Assembly (NCBI GenBank): GCA_012064415.1 | Contig: SSNU01000324.1 | Coordinates: 1 to 29,849, forward strand | Source: Gyrodactylus bullatarudis | Taxonomy: Eukaryota; Platyhelminthes; Monogenea; Gyrodactylidea; Gyrodactylidae | Direction of reading: 5' to 3' | DNA: 29,849 bases | Shown: positions 9,763 to 19,503 of the stretch, in pieces | Numbering within the stretch: the stretch's first letter is position 1 | Layout: each line of letters opens with the position of its first letter | Notes under the pieces: generated by a model | Told to the model about the DNA's origin: nothing | Database searches by the model: none | What the model saw: only the letters and a program-made list of their open reading frames with translations | Made by a program: the position numbers and the translations under genes

Positions 9763-10005
9763 TTACAAGATTGAGAAATAAGAAATTGAAGCTTCATGGT
9801 TCTCCTGTTTGATATGTCTGATTACCGCTGTATCCTTCTTTAGATGATAATTTGATCTAGTTGTCAATTTCCTAATCGTACGTCCTATATAAGAAGCTCC
9901 ACAGTCGCATCGGAATTTGTAAATCGAAAGAGTCTTTTCTTCAGGCTTTAGTAAATCCTTATGAATCAAACTGAATAATCTTTGGGTTTTAAATACAATT
10001 TTCAA
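9763..10005 (-). pseudogene. GIY-YIG endonuclease domain of Penelope-like element
   Basis: The translated end of the element reads LSIYKFRCDCGASYIGRTIR (about 9930-9870), followed by KLTTRSNYHLKKD and AVIRHIKQENH. This is the GIY-YIG nuclease core of endonuclease-bearing Penelope-like elements, with the CxC pair just before the YIG-like SYIGRT. The conserved R of the second helix (TTRSNYH) and the H following it are present. The domain cuts target DNA for reverse transcription in this family. It is in the same frame register as the RT part (10243-10800), but stops occur between 10005 and 10070, so this copy is probably dead. Confidence 0.8.
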
Positions 10006-10069
10006 TTGTATATTATCATAATGTTGATCAATAATTATTGGTTAATCTTATAAGTCTTATAATCAGTCG

Positions 10070-11014
10070 TCTTCTTACATCATTACTGAAACCGTCACCT
10101 TTAAAATTAAGTTTCATGAAGATGGTTGTCTTCTCTCCTTCATCTCTATCGACTCTTTCATCTACATCATCAGACATATTGATGAATTTGTCTACAAATC
10201 TGTTGGGATAACCATTCTCATTTAAACGTAATTTTGACTCTTCTATTTCTTTTGGCCATTCCTCTGGACTAGCAATCCTTCNNNNNNNNNNNNNNNNNNN
10301 NNNNNNNNNNNNNNNNNNNNNNNNNNNNNNNNNNNNNNNNNNNNNNNNNNNNNNNNNNNNNNNNNNNNNNNNNNNNNNNNNNNNNNNNNNNNNNNNNNNN
10401 NNNNNNNNNNNNNNNNNNNNNNNNNNNNNNNNNNNNNNNNNNNNNNNNNATCAACATATCTGATGTATAAATCAGTGAAAGTATTGATAGTATCAGACAT
10501 TTTATTTAATTCTAACCAACCTAAGAAGATATCTGCTAAAAGAGGACTTAGAGGTGATCCCATAGCTATACCATCTTTTTAAATAAACACCTTGTTTTGA
10601 AAAGACAAAGGAACATTAGTACAGCAAATCCTAACAAGATCTGCTATCTCATTACTCTGTAGTTCAAAACCATCATGTTCATCAATAAAAGATTTTATAA
10701 CATCTAGGGTCTCCTCAATTGGAACATTAGGAAACAAAGAACTAACATCTAATGAAACCATTTCATTTAAACCAATATTTAAATCCTTAATTCTATCCAC
10801 AAAAGCGAATGGATTCGGGATCGACGTCTATAAGTACCATTTTATTCCCAATGAAACTAAGTAAGACTTGGGTTCTTCTTTCAATTTTCCAAATTTCCTT
10901 TTTTACTTTTAAGATGACATGTTCTTCTTTATGGTAACGAACATCTCGTGGAATTTTCTTCCAGTAAAATCTGAGATATTGTTTCCTCTCAAGACATTCC
11001 CGATAAAACTTCAA
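10070..11014 (-). pseudogene. Penelope-like reverse transcriptase, interrupted
   Basis: From the N-terminal side: KFYRECLERKQYLRFYWKK and SFIGNKMVLIDVDPES (11014-10810), a frameshift near 10812, then FVDRIKDLNIG, SLDVSSLFPNVPIEETL (about 10757-10707, the first catalytic Asp), VPLSFQNKVFI, a TAA at 10579-10581 where the family usually has a sense codon, then GIAMGSPLSPLLADIFL (about 10573-10523) and YIRYVD (about 10467-10450), the start of the YVDD catalytic box cut by the N run. After the gap EEWPKEIEESKLRLNENGYP (about 10265-10205) fits the thumb/linker of the family. Order and motifs match Penelope-like RTs. Confidence 0.8.
10282..10449. other. Assembly gap (168 N)
   Basis: A continuous run of N lies inside the RT domain, just after the YVD of the catalytic box on the minus strand. 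The real gap length may differ from 168. Confidence 1.
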
Positions 11015-11127
11015 TTGGCCATATGAGTTATACAGTTTAGATTCTTTATCAAACTATTCAAAGATTACCTGATAGTCTCAAGACTATCAAAGATTCCAGT
11101 TAATCTTGTTACCGAGTAACAAGTTTA

Positions 11128-11216
11128 AAAGATTCATTCAAGATAATAATTTACAAATAATGAAAGAAATAGTAAAAGATAAATAAAATTAGAATAATAT
11201 GTAAGCTGAAAAAAAA
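11128..11216 (+). repeat. Dispersed repeat D, partial copy 4
   Basis: The blocks tcattcaagataataattta, gaaagaaatagtaaaag and gtaagctgaaaaaa match the first half of copy 2 (8598-8690) and stop where the facing Penelope fragment starts. Confidence 0.65.
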
Positions 11217-11220
11217 TTTT

Positions 11221-11366
11221 TCAATTGTTGATAAAGTTGAGGATTTAAACATAGGTTCTCATTGTAGTTCTTTATTTTCTAGTATACCTATAGAGGAAAC
11301 TTTGGCTATCATTAAATCTTTCAATGACGAACACGAGGGTTTTGAGTTACCAAGCCTGGAAATAAA
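11221..11366 (+). pseudogene. Facing Penelope-like RT fragment
   Basis: The plus strand encodes VDKVEDLNIG, SSLFSSIPIEETL, AIIKSFNDEHEGFEL, clearly the same part of the RT as the minus element at about 10800-10650 (VDRIKDLNIG, SSLFPNVPIEETL). About seven residues around the first catalytic Asp are missing. The fragment is cut at 11366-11370 by the left end of family A copy A5. It is head-to-head with the larger minus-strand element. Confidence 0.75.
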
Positions 11367-11368
11367 GC

Positions 11369-11740
11369 TAATTAATAAGAAGATGGGAATTTATGATTTT
11401 TACAAAATTCTTAATTTTTTCATCAAGAAATCGAATTTGATCAAGAATTTTTGGAATCTAGATCATGAGGCCCTCTTTCACGATACGGAGAAAAAATTTA
11501 GAAAAAATCAATTTTTAAGGAAAATACGGCAAATTTCAAATCTTGGAGTAGTGCCGAATTCCCATTATATTGAACTTTGAGTTGAAAATTTTTGCGATTT
11601 TAATGTGGGAAAGTGATCAAAAGTTGATTTTCAGGATCACAATAAGACAAAAAAACCGATGATCATCATTAAATTTTTGATAAATTCGTCATTTTTCTGG
11701 GATCTTAAAATATCATATTTCATCGACAAATTTAAATTTT
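11369..11740 (+). mobile_element. Family A element, copy A5 (right part lost)
   Basis: Starts with the family end CTA-ATTAATAAGAAGATGGG at 11368 and follows the family order (tttttacaaaattcttaa, gatcatgaggccctcttt, cacgatacggag, ggaaaatacggcaaatttc, gaactttgagttgaaaa, aggatcacaataagac, ctgggatcttaaaatatc) until about 11735, where similarity stops. It inserted into, or is joined to, the Penelope fragment. The chance 92-codon frame here reads from Penelope code into the repeat and is not a gene. Confidence 0.75.
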
Positions 11741-11794
11741 TAATTGGTTACAAACATTCAATGCTAACGAAATAATTATTTAAAAAATAATAAT

Positions 11795-12184
11795 TTGACT
11801 ATAACGTTGTTCGCTTGCTACCTGACTATGTTGTCTGCTGGCTTGTATTGGTCTATCTGTAGAAAAAGAAAGGCGAGAGAAGGGTGTAGTATTTCTTAAA
11901 GAATAAGGATTATAAAAATTACACTGTGAGTCCTAACTATTTTTATCAGGGTAATCTAAATTTTTTTATTTAAATTTAAATTTGATTTTCTTTCAAGTGA
12001 TGAATTATATGATCAGAGTTATTGCCCTAATAATTCTGATTACTATAACAATCACTATAATTTTTATAATCCTTATTCTTTAAGAAATACTACACCTTTC
12101 TGTCCCCTTTCTTTTTCTACAGATAGACCAATACAAGCCAGAAGACAATATAGTCAGGTAGCATGCGAACAACGTTATAGTCAA
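11795..12184. mobile_element. Foldback element with about 138 bp inverted arms
   Basis: The left arm (11795-11932) begins ttgactataacgttgttcgc, continues ctacctgactat, cttgtattggtctatctgta, gtgtagtatttcttaaagaa and taaggattataaaaatt. The right arm (12047-12184) is its reverse complement with about 10 mismatches. The roughly 115 bp centre keeps a weaker palindromic trace (atcagggtaat versus attgccctaa). No coding capacity and no convincing target-site duplication. Possibly a foldback or MITE-like element. Confidence 0.8.
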
Positions 12185-13488
12185 TCTATGCCGAACAGAA
12201 CAGAACTACTTGGTTCAAAATTAAAAACAATTTGTTTACTCTTTTTTAAATGAATTTTAAAAATTAATTTAATAAATGAGCTTTAAAATTACTAGTTGAA
12301 TTCGATAGATAAATAGAAATTATTAATCCTCAAATATTAATAAATTATATGAAACAAGTACTTGATACGCCTATCTCCATTTTCATCGCTCAAATAATCT
12401 ATTACCTTTGTCTAATTCAATTCTGAGCAATAAATATTTTTCTTAATTGATATTCACATTGAATTTGATTGACAGAAGAATGTTTTGTCGAAAAAATCAA
12501 TCCAACTTAATAGCGATGAGAACTTTCCAAAAGAAGATTCTAAACAATCTTGATTTGATCGAATTAAATCTCTAGTAATGATCGAAGAATTTGGAAATAA
12601 ATAAATAGATAAAATCAACAATAATTTAAAAAATAAATAAGAGTTAAGGTATATGATATGTTAATTTAATTTTAAAAGGTATCAACTGGTCCAGAATAGA
12701 AAAAAAATCTTTCAATTCTGATTTATTCTAATTCATGAATTTCTAGTTCGACATATTAACTTTTTCAGAAAAATCATAGAAACAATTTTCAACTCTCTTT
12801 GTGTTCCTTGTTTTGAAGTCTGATTATGATCACTTAATTTTTTTTCTAATTGATCTTTATCCACCATTCTTTTGAAGAAATTCTTCGAATTAATTATAGC
12901 CAAAAAAATAACATTCAAATCTAATTCGACAACCATTTATAGAACATCTTAATTAGCTATAGAGAATCTAGCTGTTCAATTCATACCATTAAAAACTTTC
13001 TAACAGAATAGAAAGTATTCTGAGTTATAATTTATAACCTATAATTTAGACAGGCAATGAAAAATCATCTTGGAATCTGATCAACACGAAATACCTGACG
13101 AGTTGATCTAAAATGGAAGCCTTTTATAAAAGTACAGTTTGTTATTCGATATGAGTCATATCATAAACCTTGAAAAATATTAAACATTTTTGTTTTCTGT
13201 TGTTTAATGTTAAAAAATTAACTTCAATTGCTAATTGCTGGTTTCATTGGATACAACTTAATCATAATTACCCTTTCAATGTTAAGATTCTCAGTCAAAC
13301 ACATGGATGTGTGTGAGGGTATGAAATTAATTGCCTTATATACCTTCGAATACACCATATCATTCCACTATTTTTGAGAATCTACGTCTGATTTGTCATT
13401 CCACTATTCTTGTTTCTCTGTTGGTTATTGTTATAGTCAAAAATATTCTCATTTTTATCTACTGGTATTATGTGGGGTATGGCTTATC
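12185..13488. other. AT-rich stretch without recognisable gene
   Basis: A 67-codon minus frame at 12733-12936 and a 61-codon plus frame at 13331-13516 show no family motif, and the second runs into a repeat remnant. I see nothing else to annotate. Confidence 0.4.
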
Positions 13489-13540
13489 AAAATTATATTT
13501 TGGCCTACCACTATAACCAAATGCGAATGTTCAAGTAACT
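13489..13540 (+). repeat. Remnant of the 9 bp-TSD element arm
   Basis: The string aaattatattttggcctacc, then actataaccaaatgcgaatg, parallels the right arm of the element at 14217-14975 (attttattttggcctaccac, tgtcaccatatctgcaattg). Only about 50 bp are recognisable. Confidence 0.55.
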
Positions 13541-13995
13541 CTCTATCAAAGTTTTGAACCAAATCAATTTGATGAATTTGATGACTTTAGGGATGAAGCA
13601 CCTTCATATTTTCAGACGATTTTTAAGGAAATTGCTTAGAAAGAATAAGAAAAACTGTTCTAAAAAGATAATTTGTTACAGTTGAATATAGAAAAAGGAA
13701 GAACGAAAATTCTGCTCAAGGCAAAATGATGACTTCCATTTAAACCGAAAATTTTCTTTTTATTCATACAAAATTCGCTTCTAATTTATATTATTGGGAG
13801 AGAGTGAATTTTTGTTTTCGTTCTGCTCATCTCATAGAAAGCCTTATAAACAATTCAGCCAAATTTGTTACAGTCTGAATGCAAATTTGTAACGATATCG
13901 GAAATCAAACAACGAATGTGAAAATTAGTGCTGAATAGAATTTTTTCGGTCATTTTCAGATCTTAAACTGGATTTGGATACGTAAGAATTACACT

Positions 13996-14040
13996 TATAG
14001 TCAGTTAATATGAAGATAAGAATTTATGATTTTCAGGTGT
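13996..14040 (+). repeat. Solo terminus of family A
   Basis: The sequence gttaatatgaagataagaat then ttatgatttt equals the outer 30 bp of family A with one or two changes; similarity ends at caggtgtc. Confidence 0.5.
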
Positions 14041-14216
14041 CAATAAAAAAAATACGGAAGCATAATTTTCGAAAAGTATTTTACGCTTTTGATACTTCAA
14101 GGACTACAATTTCCTAATTGAGATAGATTTTTTTTCAACTGTTATTTTTATATATTTCAAGAATTAGTTAATTCGTATAACAGTATTAGTAATTGAGAAT
14201 TTTCAGTTTTTTACTA

Positions 14217-14975
14217 GGGTTATTCGCAAAATTGGTGACTTGGACCTTCCCATTTGCAGATATGGTGACAGTGGTAGGCCAAAATACAATTTTGGTTACT
14301 TTTTTACATCGGATTTGAGGACCCCTAAATTTAATTCACTTTTGGTTCCTATTTTTAATAAAAAATTTTGAATATTGCAATCATGGTTACTTTTTCCTGT
14401 GTTAAAATTTAATAATTGCATTCATGGTTAGTCCTCCCTATACTGAATGATATTTATTTTGCAATTATGGTTACAACCTTGTAAAATCTTTGTGATTTGT
14501 ATTCAAGGCTTATTTGTAATACGTCGAATTTAAATCAAGTTAATTTTCCAAATCAATTCAAAATATCATGAATTATTAAAGAAGAAACATCGTCTACTTA
14601 AAAGTAGTGGACTTAATTTTTGATGTACTAAGGTGAAAATGTTAAACCTAATTGAATCGACTTAACCAAATTCGACGTATTACAAATCACTACTTAGGAA
14701 TAGCACTGAATACAAATCACATATGAATAAACTTAAACAGCCATCAAAGAAAGATTTTACAAGGTTGTAACCATAATTGCAAAATAAATATCATTCAGTA
14801 TAGGGAGGACTAACCATGACTGCAATTTTTTTAATTTTAACACAGGAAAAAGTAACCATAAATGCAATATTCAAAATTTTGTATTAAAAAAAGTAACCAA
14901 AATTTTATTTTGGCCTACCACTGTCACCATATCTGCAATTGGGAAGGTCCAAGTCACCAATTTTGCAAATACCCC
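14217..14975. mobile_element. Long-TIR non-autonomous element with 9 bp target duplications (Mutator-like candidate)
   Basis: The direct repeat TTTTTACTA flanks the element (14208-14216 and 14976-14984). The ends are GGGTTATTCGCAAAATTGGT and, inverted, GGGGTATTTGCAAAATTGGT. The inverted arms extend about 260 bp on the left (to about 14485) and about 235 bp on the right (from about 14740), with a 250 bp unique centre. Each arm contains several GGTTAC or GGTGAC motifs, usually preceded by TTGCA and spaced about 30-45 bp (left arm: 14234, 14264, 14294, 14385, 14469 plus variants at 14344 and 14425). A 9 bp duplication with long arms is the usual pattern of Mutator-like elements; no transposase is present to prove it. 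Confidence 0.75.
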
Positions 14976-14984
14976 TTTTTACTA

Positions 14985-16350
14985 AAATATTAACATTTTC
15001 GTCAAAAATTTTAAAGTGATAAAGATAATTTTCAAATCTAGATACCTCTTTTACCAATTGAAAAATGAAAAATTTGGAAAAAGTTTAGTATTTAAGAAAA
15101 ATGTCGATGTTCTGGAATTTTGAGCAAATTCCCAATTTTCTTAACTCTGAGCATTTTAAATTTTTATAAATGATTTTTTTGTTAGAAAGTTTTATTTAAT
15201 TTAAAAATATAATTAATATAAATGTGATAATCTGTGAAAGCGTTATTAAAATAAAGGTTCTCTGATTGTTGGGCAGATTGTAAAAAACAAAATGAATTGG
15301 ATATAATCTAGTTGGAGTGGAAATTAGATTAGGCCATTTAAGAATTTTCAATAAACATTCTGGAATTAGTGAAGGTTAGAATATAAAAGATTCTTAGTAA
15401 AATCAAGTTTAGATCGAATATGTGGATTTTATACAAGAGAGATTATTACATTTAGACAATTGATATTTACTATATACATAATATAAGCAGAGAGTGGATA
15501 ATGATCTTCGTAGATTGTAGAAATTTTCGATTTATTATTGAGAGTGTGGTCAAATAAAGTTCCATTGAATCATATATATTATGCAAGAAAGCCATAAACG
15601 TCCTTAAATCCACGTAAATTCTTTATTTAGAAAAATGTCTTGAAATTTTTTTCTCAAATAGGATTTTAAAAATCACAAATTTATTGAGAGTAGCATATCC
15701 TAAAACTAAGGATCCATAAATCGTTCTATGTATGTAGTATGCAAGAACCGAATGACACGAACCAATAAGTAAAGTATAGTAATTCTAAAATTATAATTTT
15801 AATCATCAAATTCCGTGTTTATCAATTATAATTATAAAATTCTTTCCATTTGATTTGAATACGGAAATAATTACGAGTGGTGAGAGTAGAAAAAAACATA
15901 ACCAAAGATTATAAAAAGCTATGATCATTAATAAATTATGAATAATCTCAAGATGAATACTAAAAATTTGAATAAATCAATATATATTAGATATATCGAA
16001 GGTATGAAAGGATCTTGAGTTTATAAGAATTTTGAGATTATAAAGAAAATAGAATCAAGTACATGAAATAAATATTTATTTTTGATGGTATTGTCAAAAT
16101 TCATCAAGAATGTTCTCTTTTCTAAGCATATTAGGAAGAGGTTAGAGAAAACAAGCGTAAATTAATTTATATAACTTATAAATTTCGCGTGTTCTCTTCA
16201 GGCCCCTTTCTATTGGATCATTTGGTGTTTTGACTTCTTCAATGTAAGGAGGTTTCGAATGAAATCGAAATCATTTATGCTCTCAGTTCAGTGATTACGC
16301 CTGTCTTTTTATCATGAGTACTACTCTAATTGAAAATAGAAATCAACCTC
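14985..16350. other. AT-rich stretch without recognisable gene
   Basis: No long frame, no conserved motif and no clear repeat ends were found on either strand. Confidence 0.4.
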
Positions 16351-16580
16351 AAGTTTGATGGTCTTTTGATTTTTCTTAACAGAACTTTTTGTTATTGTCG
16401 ATTTTTCTCATAATTTTAAAGGTCTCCACAATTTTTAATAATGGATCATTAGATTTCAAAATTTTTAATCTCAAATTTGACCCCTTATTTTTATGTTTTC
16501 TTCTTCAATTCTGTTGAAAAATGAATGGTTTCATGGTTTTGGCCTATGCGAAGACTATTTCTAGAACATCTTTATAATCA
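16351..16580 (+). repeat. Dispersed repeat C, copy 1
   Basis: Landmarks gatggtcttttgatttttc, ctttttgttattgtc, caatttttaataatggat, caattctgttgaaaaatgaa and tatgcgaagactatttc recur in the same order on the minus strand at 27243-27486. It is about 230 bp, non-coding and unnamed. Confidence 0.7.
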
Positions 16581-17111
16581 TTCAACTCTATAGTTTAGTT
16601 GCCACAGCACTAGACTAGGAGGACAAGGTGAAACCGATTTGGAGTCAGAGAAAATTTGAATTATGATTATATATTCATCAATCAAATTAACAGAAAATTT
16701 TGATCTAGACTGCCCAAGAAAATTCTGGAATTTGATCTATCTGTAGCCGTGAGTCACGAAAAAACACAAATTTCATGAATTTTTTTCAATAAATTACAAA
16801 AATTAACCAAAAGTGAAAGGAAGACGAGATAGCTAGTAGGAATGTTTTTAAAAGTGAACTAAACTTCGCAAATCATTTTGAGGCGGTTAAAATGATATAC
16901 AATAGGTTCTGATAAAGTTCTAGTGGTGCTGAGAAAAGATAAATTTCTTGGAGCAGTCAATATATAGTGGTCGACATAAAAAATGTTACCACTCAAATTA
17001 GACCATCACTCAGTTATTATAAGTCATCATGGAACAAATTTTATATCAAATTGTAGATAATTATAATTATAATTTACTATCAGTTGATATGTTGTGACCA
17101 TTTTGGTTAAT

Positions 17112-17226
17112 TTGCCGATTATGCATAATCAGCGACCCTCTGCCGAATATGGTTAATTTAGACTTTGATTATCCATATTCGGCAATTTGTTGCCGATTAT
17201 CCATAATAGGCAAGAAGTCGATTATG
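17112..17226. repeat. Cluster of related GCCGATTAT / GCCGAATATGG motifs with a hairpin
   Basis: The motif occurs as gccgattatgcataatc (17114), tgccgaatatgg (17141), ccatattcggca (17173), gccgattatccataatagg (17192) and gattatgaatatgg (17219). The second and third form a perfect 12 bp inverted pair with a 20 bp loop. It lies exactly at the truncated left side of family A copy A3. Confidence 0.6.
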
Positions 17227-17227
17227 A

Positions 17228-17818
17228 ATATGGAAAATTTGAAATCTTGAAGTAGTGCCAAATTCCCATTATATTGAACTTTGAGTTGAAAATTTTTGTT
17301 GATTTCAATGTGAGAGAGTGATCAAAAGTTGATTTTTAGGATCACAATAAGACAAAAAAACCGATGATCATAATAAAATTTTGACCAATTAGTCATTTTT
17401 CTGGGATCTTGAAATATCAAATTTCATCGACTTTCAAGTAGGGAAAATGATGAAAAAATAAAAATTTGATTTTGACACGATTATGGGGTGATTCTTAAAA
17501 CAAGTTTCAGCATATTTGATTTCTTTGACTAATTGTGATCCTGAAAACCAACTTTTGATCACTCTCTCACCTTGAAATCAACAAAAATTTTCAACTCAAA
17601 GTTCAATATAATGGGAATTTGGTACTACTCCAAGATTTCAAATTTGCCGTATTTTCCTTAAAAATTGATTTTTCTAAATTTTTTCTCCGTATCGTGAAAG
17701 AGGGCCTCATGATCTAGATTCCAAAAAAACCTTGATCAAATTCGATTTCTTGATGAAAAAATTAAGAATTTTGTAAAAATCATAAATTCCCATCTTCATA
17801 TTAACTAGGTGTATATAT
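17228..17818 (+). mobile_element. Family A element, copy A3 (left arm truncated)
   Basis: Starts abruptly within the left arm (aaatttgaaatcttgaagta) and runs through the centre to the full right end cttcatattaactag (17803-17817). It differs from the matching part of copy A4 (about 19650-20231) at only a handful of positions over about 590 bp, and both are followed by gtgtatatatat. This points to recent copying or local duplication. No coding capacity. Confidence 0.85.
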
Positions 17819-17875
17819 ATATCAATATAATGAATAACTTCTTAAACTGAAAATTTCATTGAGTTGATAAAAATG

Positions 17876-17943
17876 ATCGCAGGTTGCGGATTCGAACCAC
17901 TGACCTCCTGCGTAATAACCACCATCCTAACCGAGCCGGTATT
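17876..17943 (-). other. tRNA-like sequence (A and B box, minihelix), not a complete tRNA
   Basis: On minus, GGTTCGAATCC (17898-17888) is a perfect B box and CGGCTCGGTTAGG (17938-17926) resembles an A box. The T-arm forms (GTGG, loop TTCGAAT, CCGC) and is enclosed by a 6 bp stem CGCAGG/CCTGCG (17912-17907 with 17884-17879), giving an acceptor-T-arm minihelix. The 5' half does not close a cloverleaf and A-to-B spacing is about 39 bp, short for a tRNA. A tRNA-derived SINE head or a decayed tRNA pseudogene is more likely than a functional tRNA. It starts about 60 bp after family A copy A3. Confidence 0.45.
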
Positions 17944-18339
17944 ATTCATGATCAATAAAATAATTTTATATAATAAGTAATATAAGAGATCCTTGTAGCA
18001 TAATTGATGCGTAAATTAGAACAGGAAAGAAATCCTACTTCCTTTTGACTTTAAAAAGCTTTAAATATATAGATCTTTAAAAGTGATTATGAAAATGTCA
18101 AAAAGTACTCCTGGATATTATCAACATCTTCCCTGGCTGCACGTATCAGATGAATAGAACAAAAAATAAAGATGATCCTTGAAATTATTTACAACAAAAT
18201 AATCTAAGAGTAGATCAAAATTCAATAAAAAAATTTGTTAAAAGGAGTCGTGTAAACAATAATTCTTGGCATATTTATTCGGAATAAGTCTCCTTCTGAT
18301 TTACTATCCTTACAAAAAAATACACATTATTTTCAAGAG

Positions 18340-18840
18340 ATGTTTTTTCTCAGATGTGAGCTCAGAAATTCTTAATTAATGTGGGTAAACGAACCATTGA
18401 AATTTTTTGATTATTACTGAGGGAAATAATCCAAAATTTCGAAGTTAAAATTTTTCTTGGAAATGGCGAGTTTTTTATGGCCAAATTTATATTTCTCGTC
18501 TAGTCATGATCAAAAATATTATTATAAATATCCTTATGAATTAAAAATTAATGTGTACGAACGATTCTGAAAGCTCTTATAGGGGTATCAAGACGATTGT
18601 GTTAATATATCCTTTTTCTACTTTTCCAATTATGATTTTATGTGGATTTTCGGACGTATTTGAAAATTTACGTGAATATTTCTATCGTAATAAAATAGTT
18701 GATAAAAATGGGAGCATTTTCGAAATTCAAAAAATAGCTCATTTTAATTTCATGTCAACGACTCATTGTGGAATCTAAAACTTTATTCCTGACTGTCTGG
18801 AGAAAAATTTAATTTTTTTTAACCAACTTCATGTTAACTA
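18340..18840 (-). repeat. Diverged family B copy
   Basis: The left part (aacgaaccattgaaattttt, ggccaaatttatatttctc) matches family B2 at about 9340-9455. The right part (gcattttcgaaattc, attcctgactgtctggagaa) matches the right family B arm at about 20502-20632, and the end cttcatgttaactagc (18829-18844) is a family terminus. The 75-codon frame inside (18551-18778) shows no motif and is not called. Confidence 0.45.
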
Positions 18841-19074
18841 GCTTTTAATGAAAATTGTATTCAACATAATAGTCTAAACCTAATTGAAGTGGTTCATTTG
18901 AAATGAATCATTTCAAATAAGATGAGGATTTACTGTTTTTCACAAAAAATTCAATATTTTTCTTTGCATAGTCGGGAAAAAAATAAAAAGTCCCATGATA
19001 AAATAAACCAATAAATTGTGGAAATAAAAAAAATTCCGAAAAAATTAAATCTGACCAAAATTAGGCCATTTTAC

Positions 19075-19410
19075 TGGATCCTGAGTGGTGTTAGTGACGA
19101 AGGATTTTGATAAGTTGATGTTGAGTTTGGTGATGTGTTGTGATTGTATTGAGATCAGGATCAGACAGAACTAACTGAGTTGAGGATCGACCGAGGAATT
19201 GGAGGTAAAGATGAGTTGTAGTGAAAAGCGGATGATCATCCGAGGAAGTGTGTGGCTGATGTGTTTGTGAGTTATGGACGGTATTGATCTCGGAGAGTGT
19301 GATGTTGGGTTAGCTTCGTTACCGAGTGCGCCACACCGGCGGGTGCGTGCGGATATGATTGATTCACTATGTCGTGAACACGACCAAACTCAGAGAAGTG
19401 AACAAAATTT
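19075..19410 (-). repeat. GC-richer island with Pol III A box, candidate SINE
   Basis: Composition changes sharply here compared with both sides (many gag/gtg/gat steps, few A runs). On minus, TGGCGCACTCGG (19333-19322) matches the tRNA A-box consensus at all but one position, and it is preceded by CACCCGCCGGTG. About 40 bp later gagatcaatacc is only a weak B box. No open frame of note exists. A tRNA-derived SINE inserted in the family B composite is the best guess; a second copy or a clear target duplication was not found in the window. Confidence 0.4.
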
Positions 19411-19503
19411 GATAATCAAATAAACTCTCAACCAGTAATTAGCACCCTGAGCGAATCAAAAAAGGATGAAAAAGAACATTTATTTGATAAATTTTACTAA
19501 AGC

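Larger units (their letters stand above)
9700..11030 (-). mobile_element. Penelope-like retroelement with RT and GIY-YIG domains, degenerate, with assembly gap
   Basis: On minus, from about 11014 to 9763, an interrupted reading frame contains an N-terminal segment, a Penelope-type reverse transcriptase and a C-terminal GIY-YIG endonuclease. A short palindrome near the 3' end (gaagaatttcttc, about 9715) lies after the coding part. The middle of the RT is hidden by 168 N (10282-10449). The element is damaged by one frameshift near 10812, one in-frame stop (10579-10581) and further stops between RT and endonuclease. A facing fragment of the same family starts at 11221. Confidence 0.85.

Noticed and set aside
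11302..11580. 92-codon plus frame
   Set aside because: It is a chance fusion of a Penelope RT fragment with the left arm of family A copy A5; only the first 20 or so residues are real ancestral coding sequence.
16590..16675. Locally less AT-rich stretch resembling a tRNA D-arm, and a short acidic peptide GGQGETDLESEKI
   Set aside because: No B box at the right distance, no cloverleaf, no splice acceptor in frame; too short to support either reading.
18551..18778. 75-codon plus frame beginning MCTNDSESS
   Set aside because: It lies inside a diverged family B repeat, shows no domain and has no splice or promoter context.
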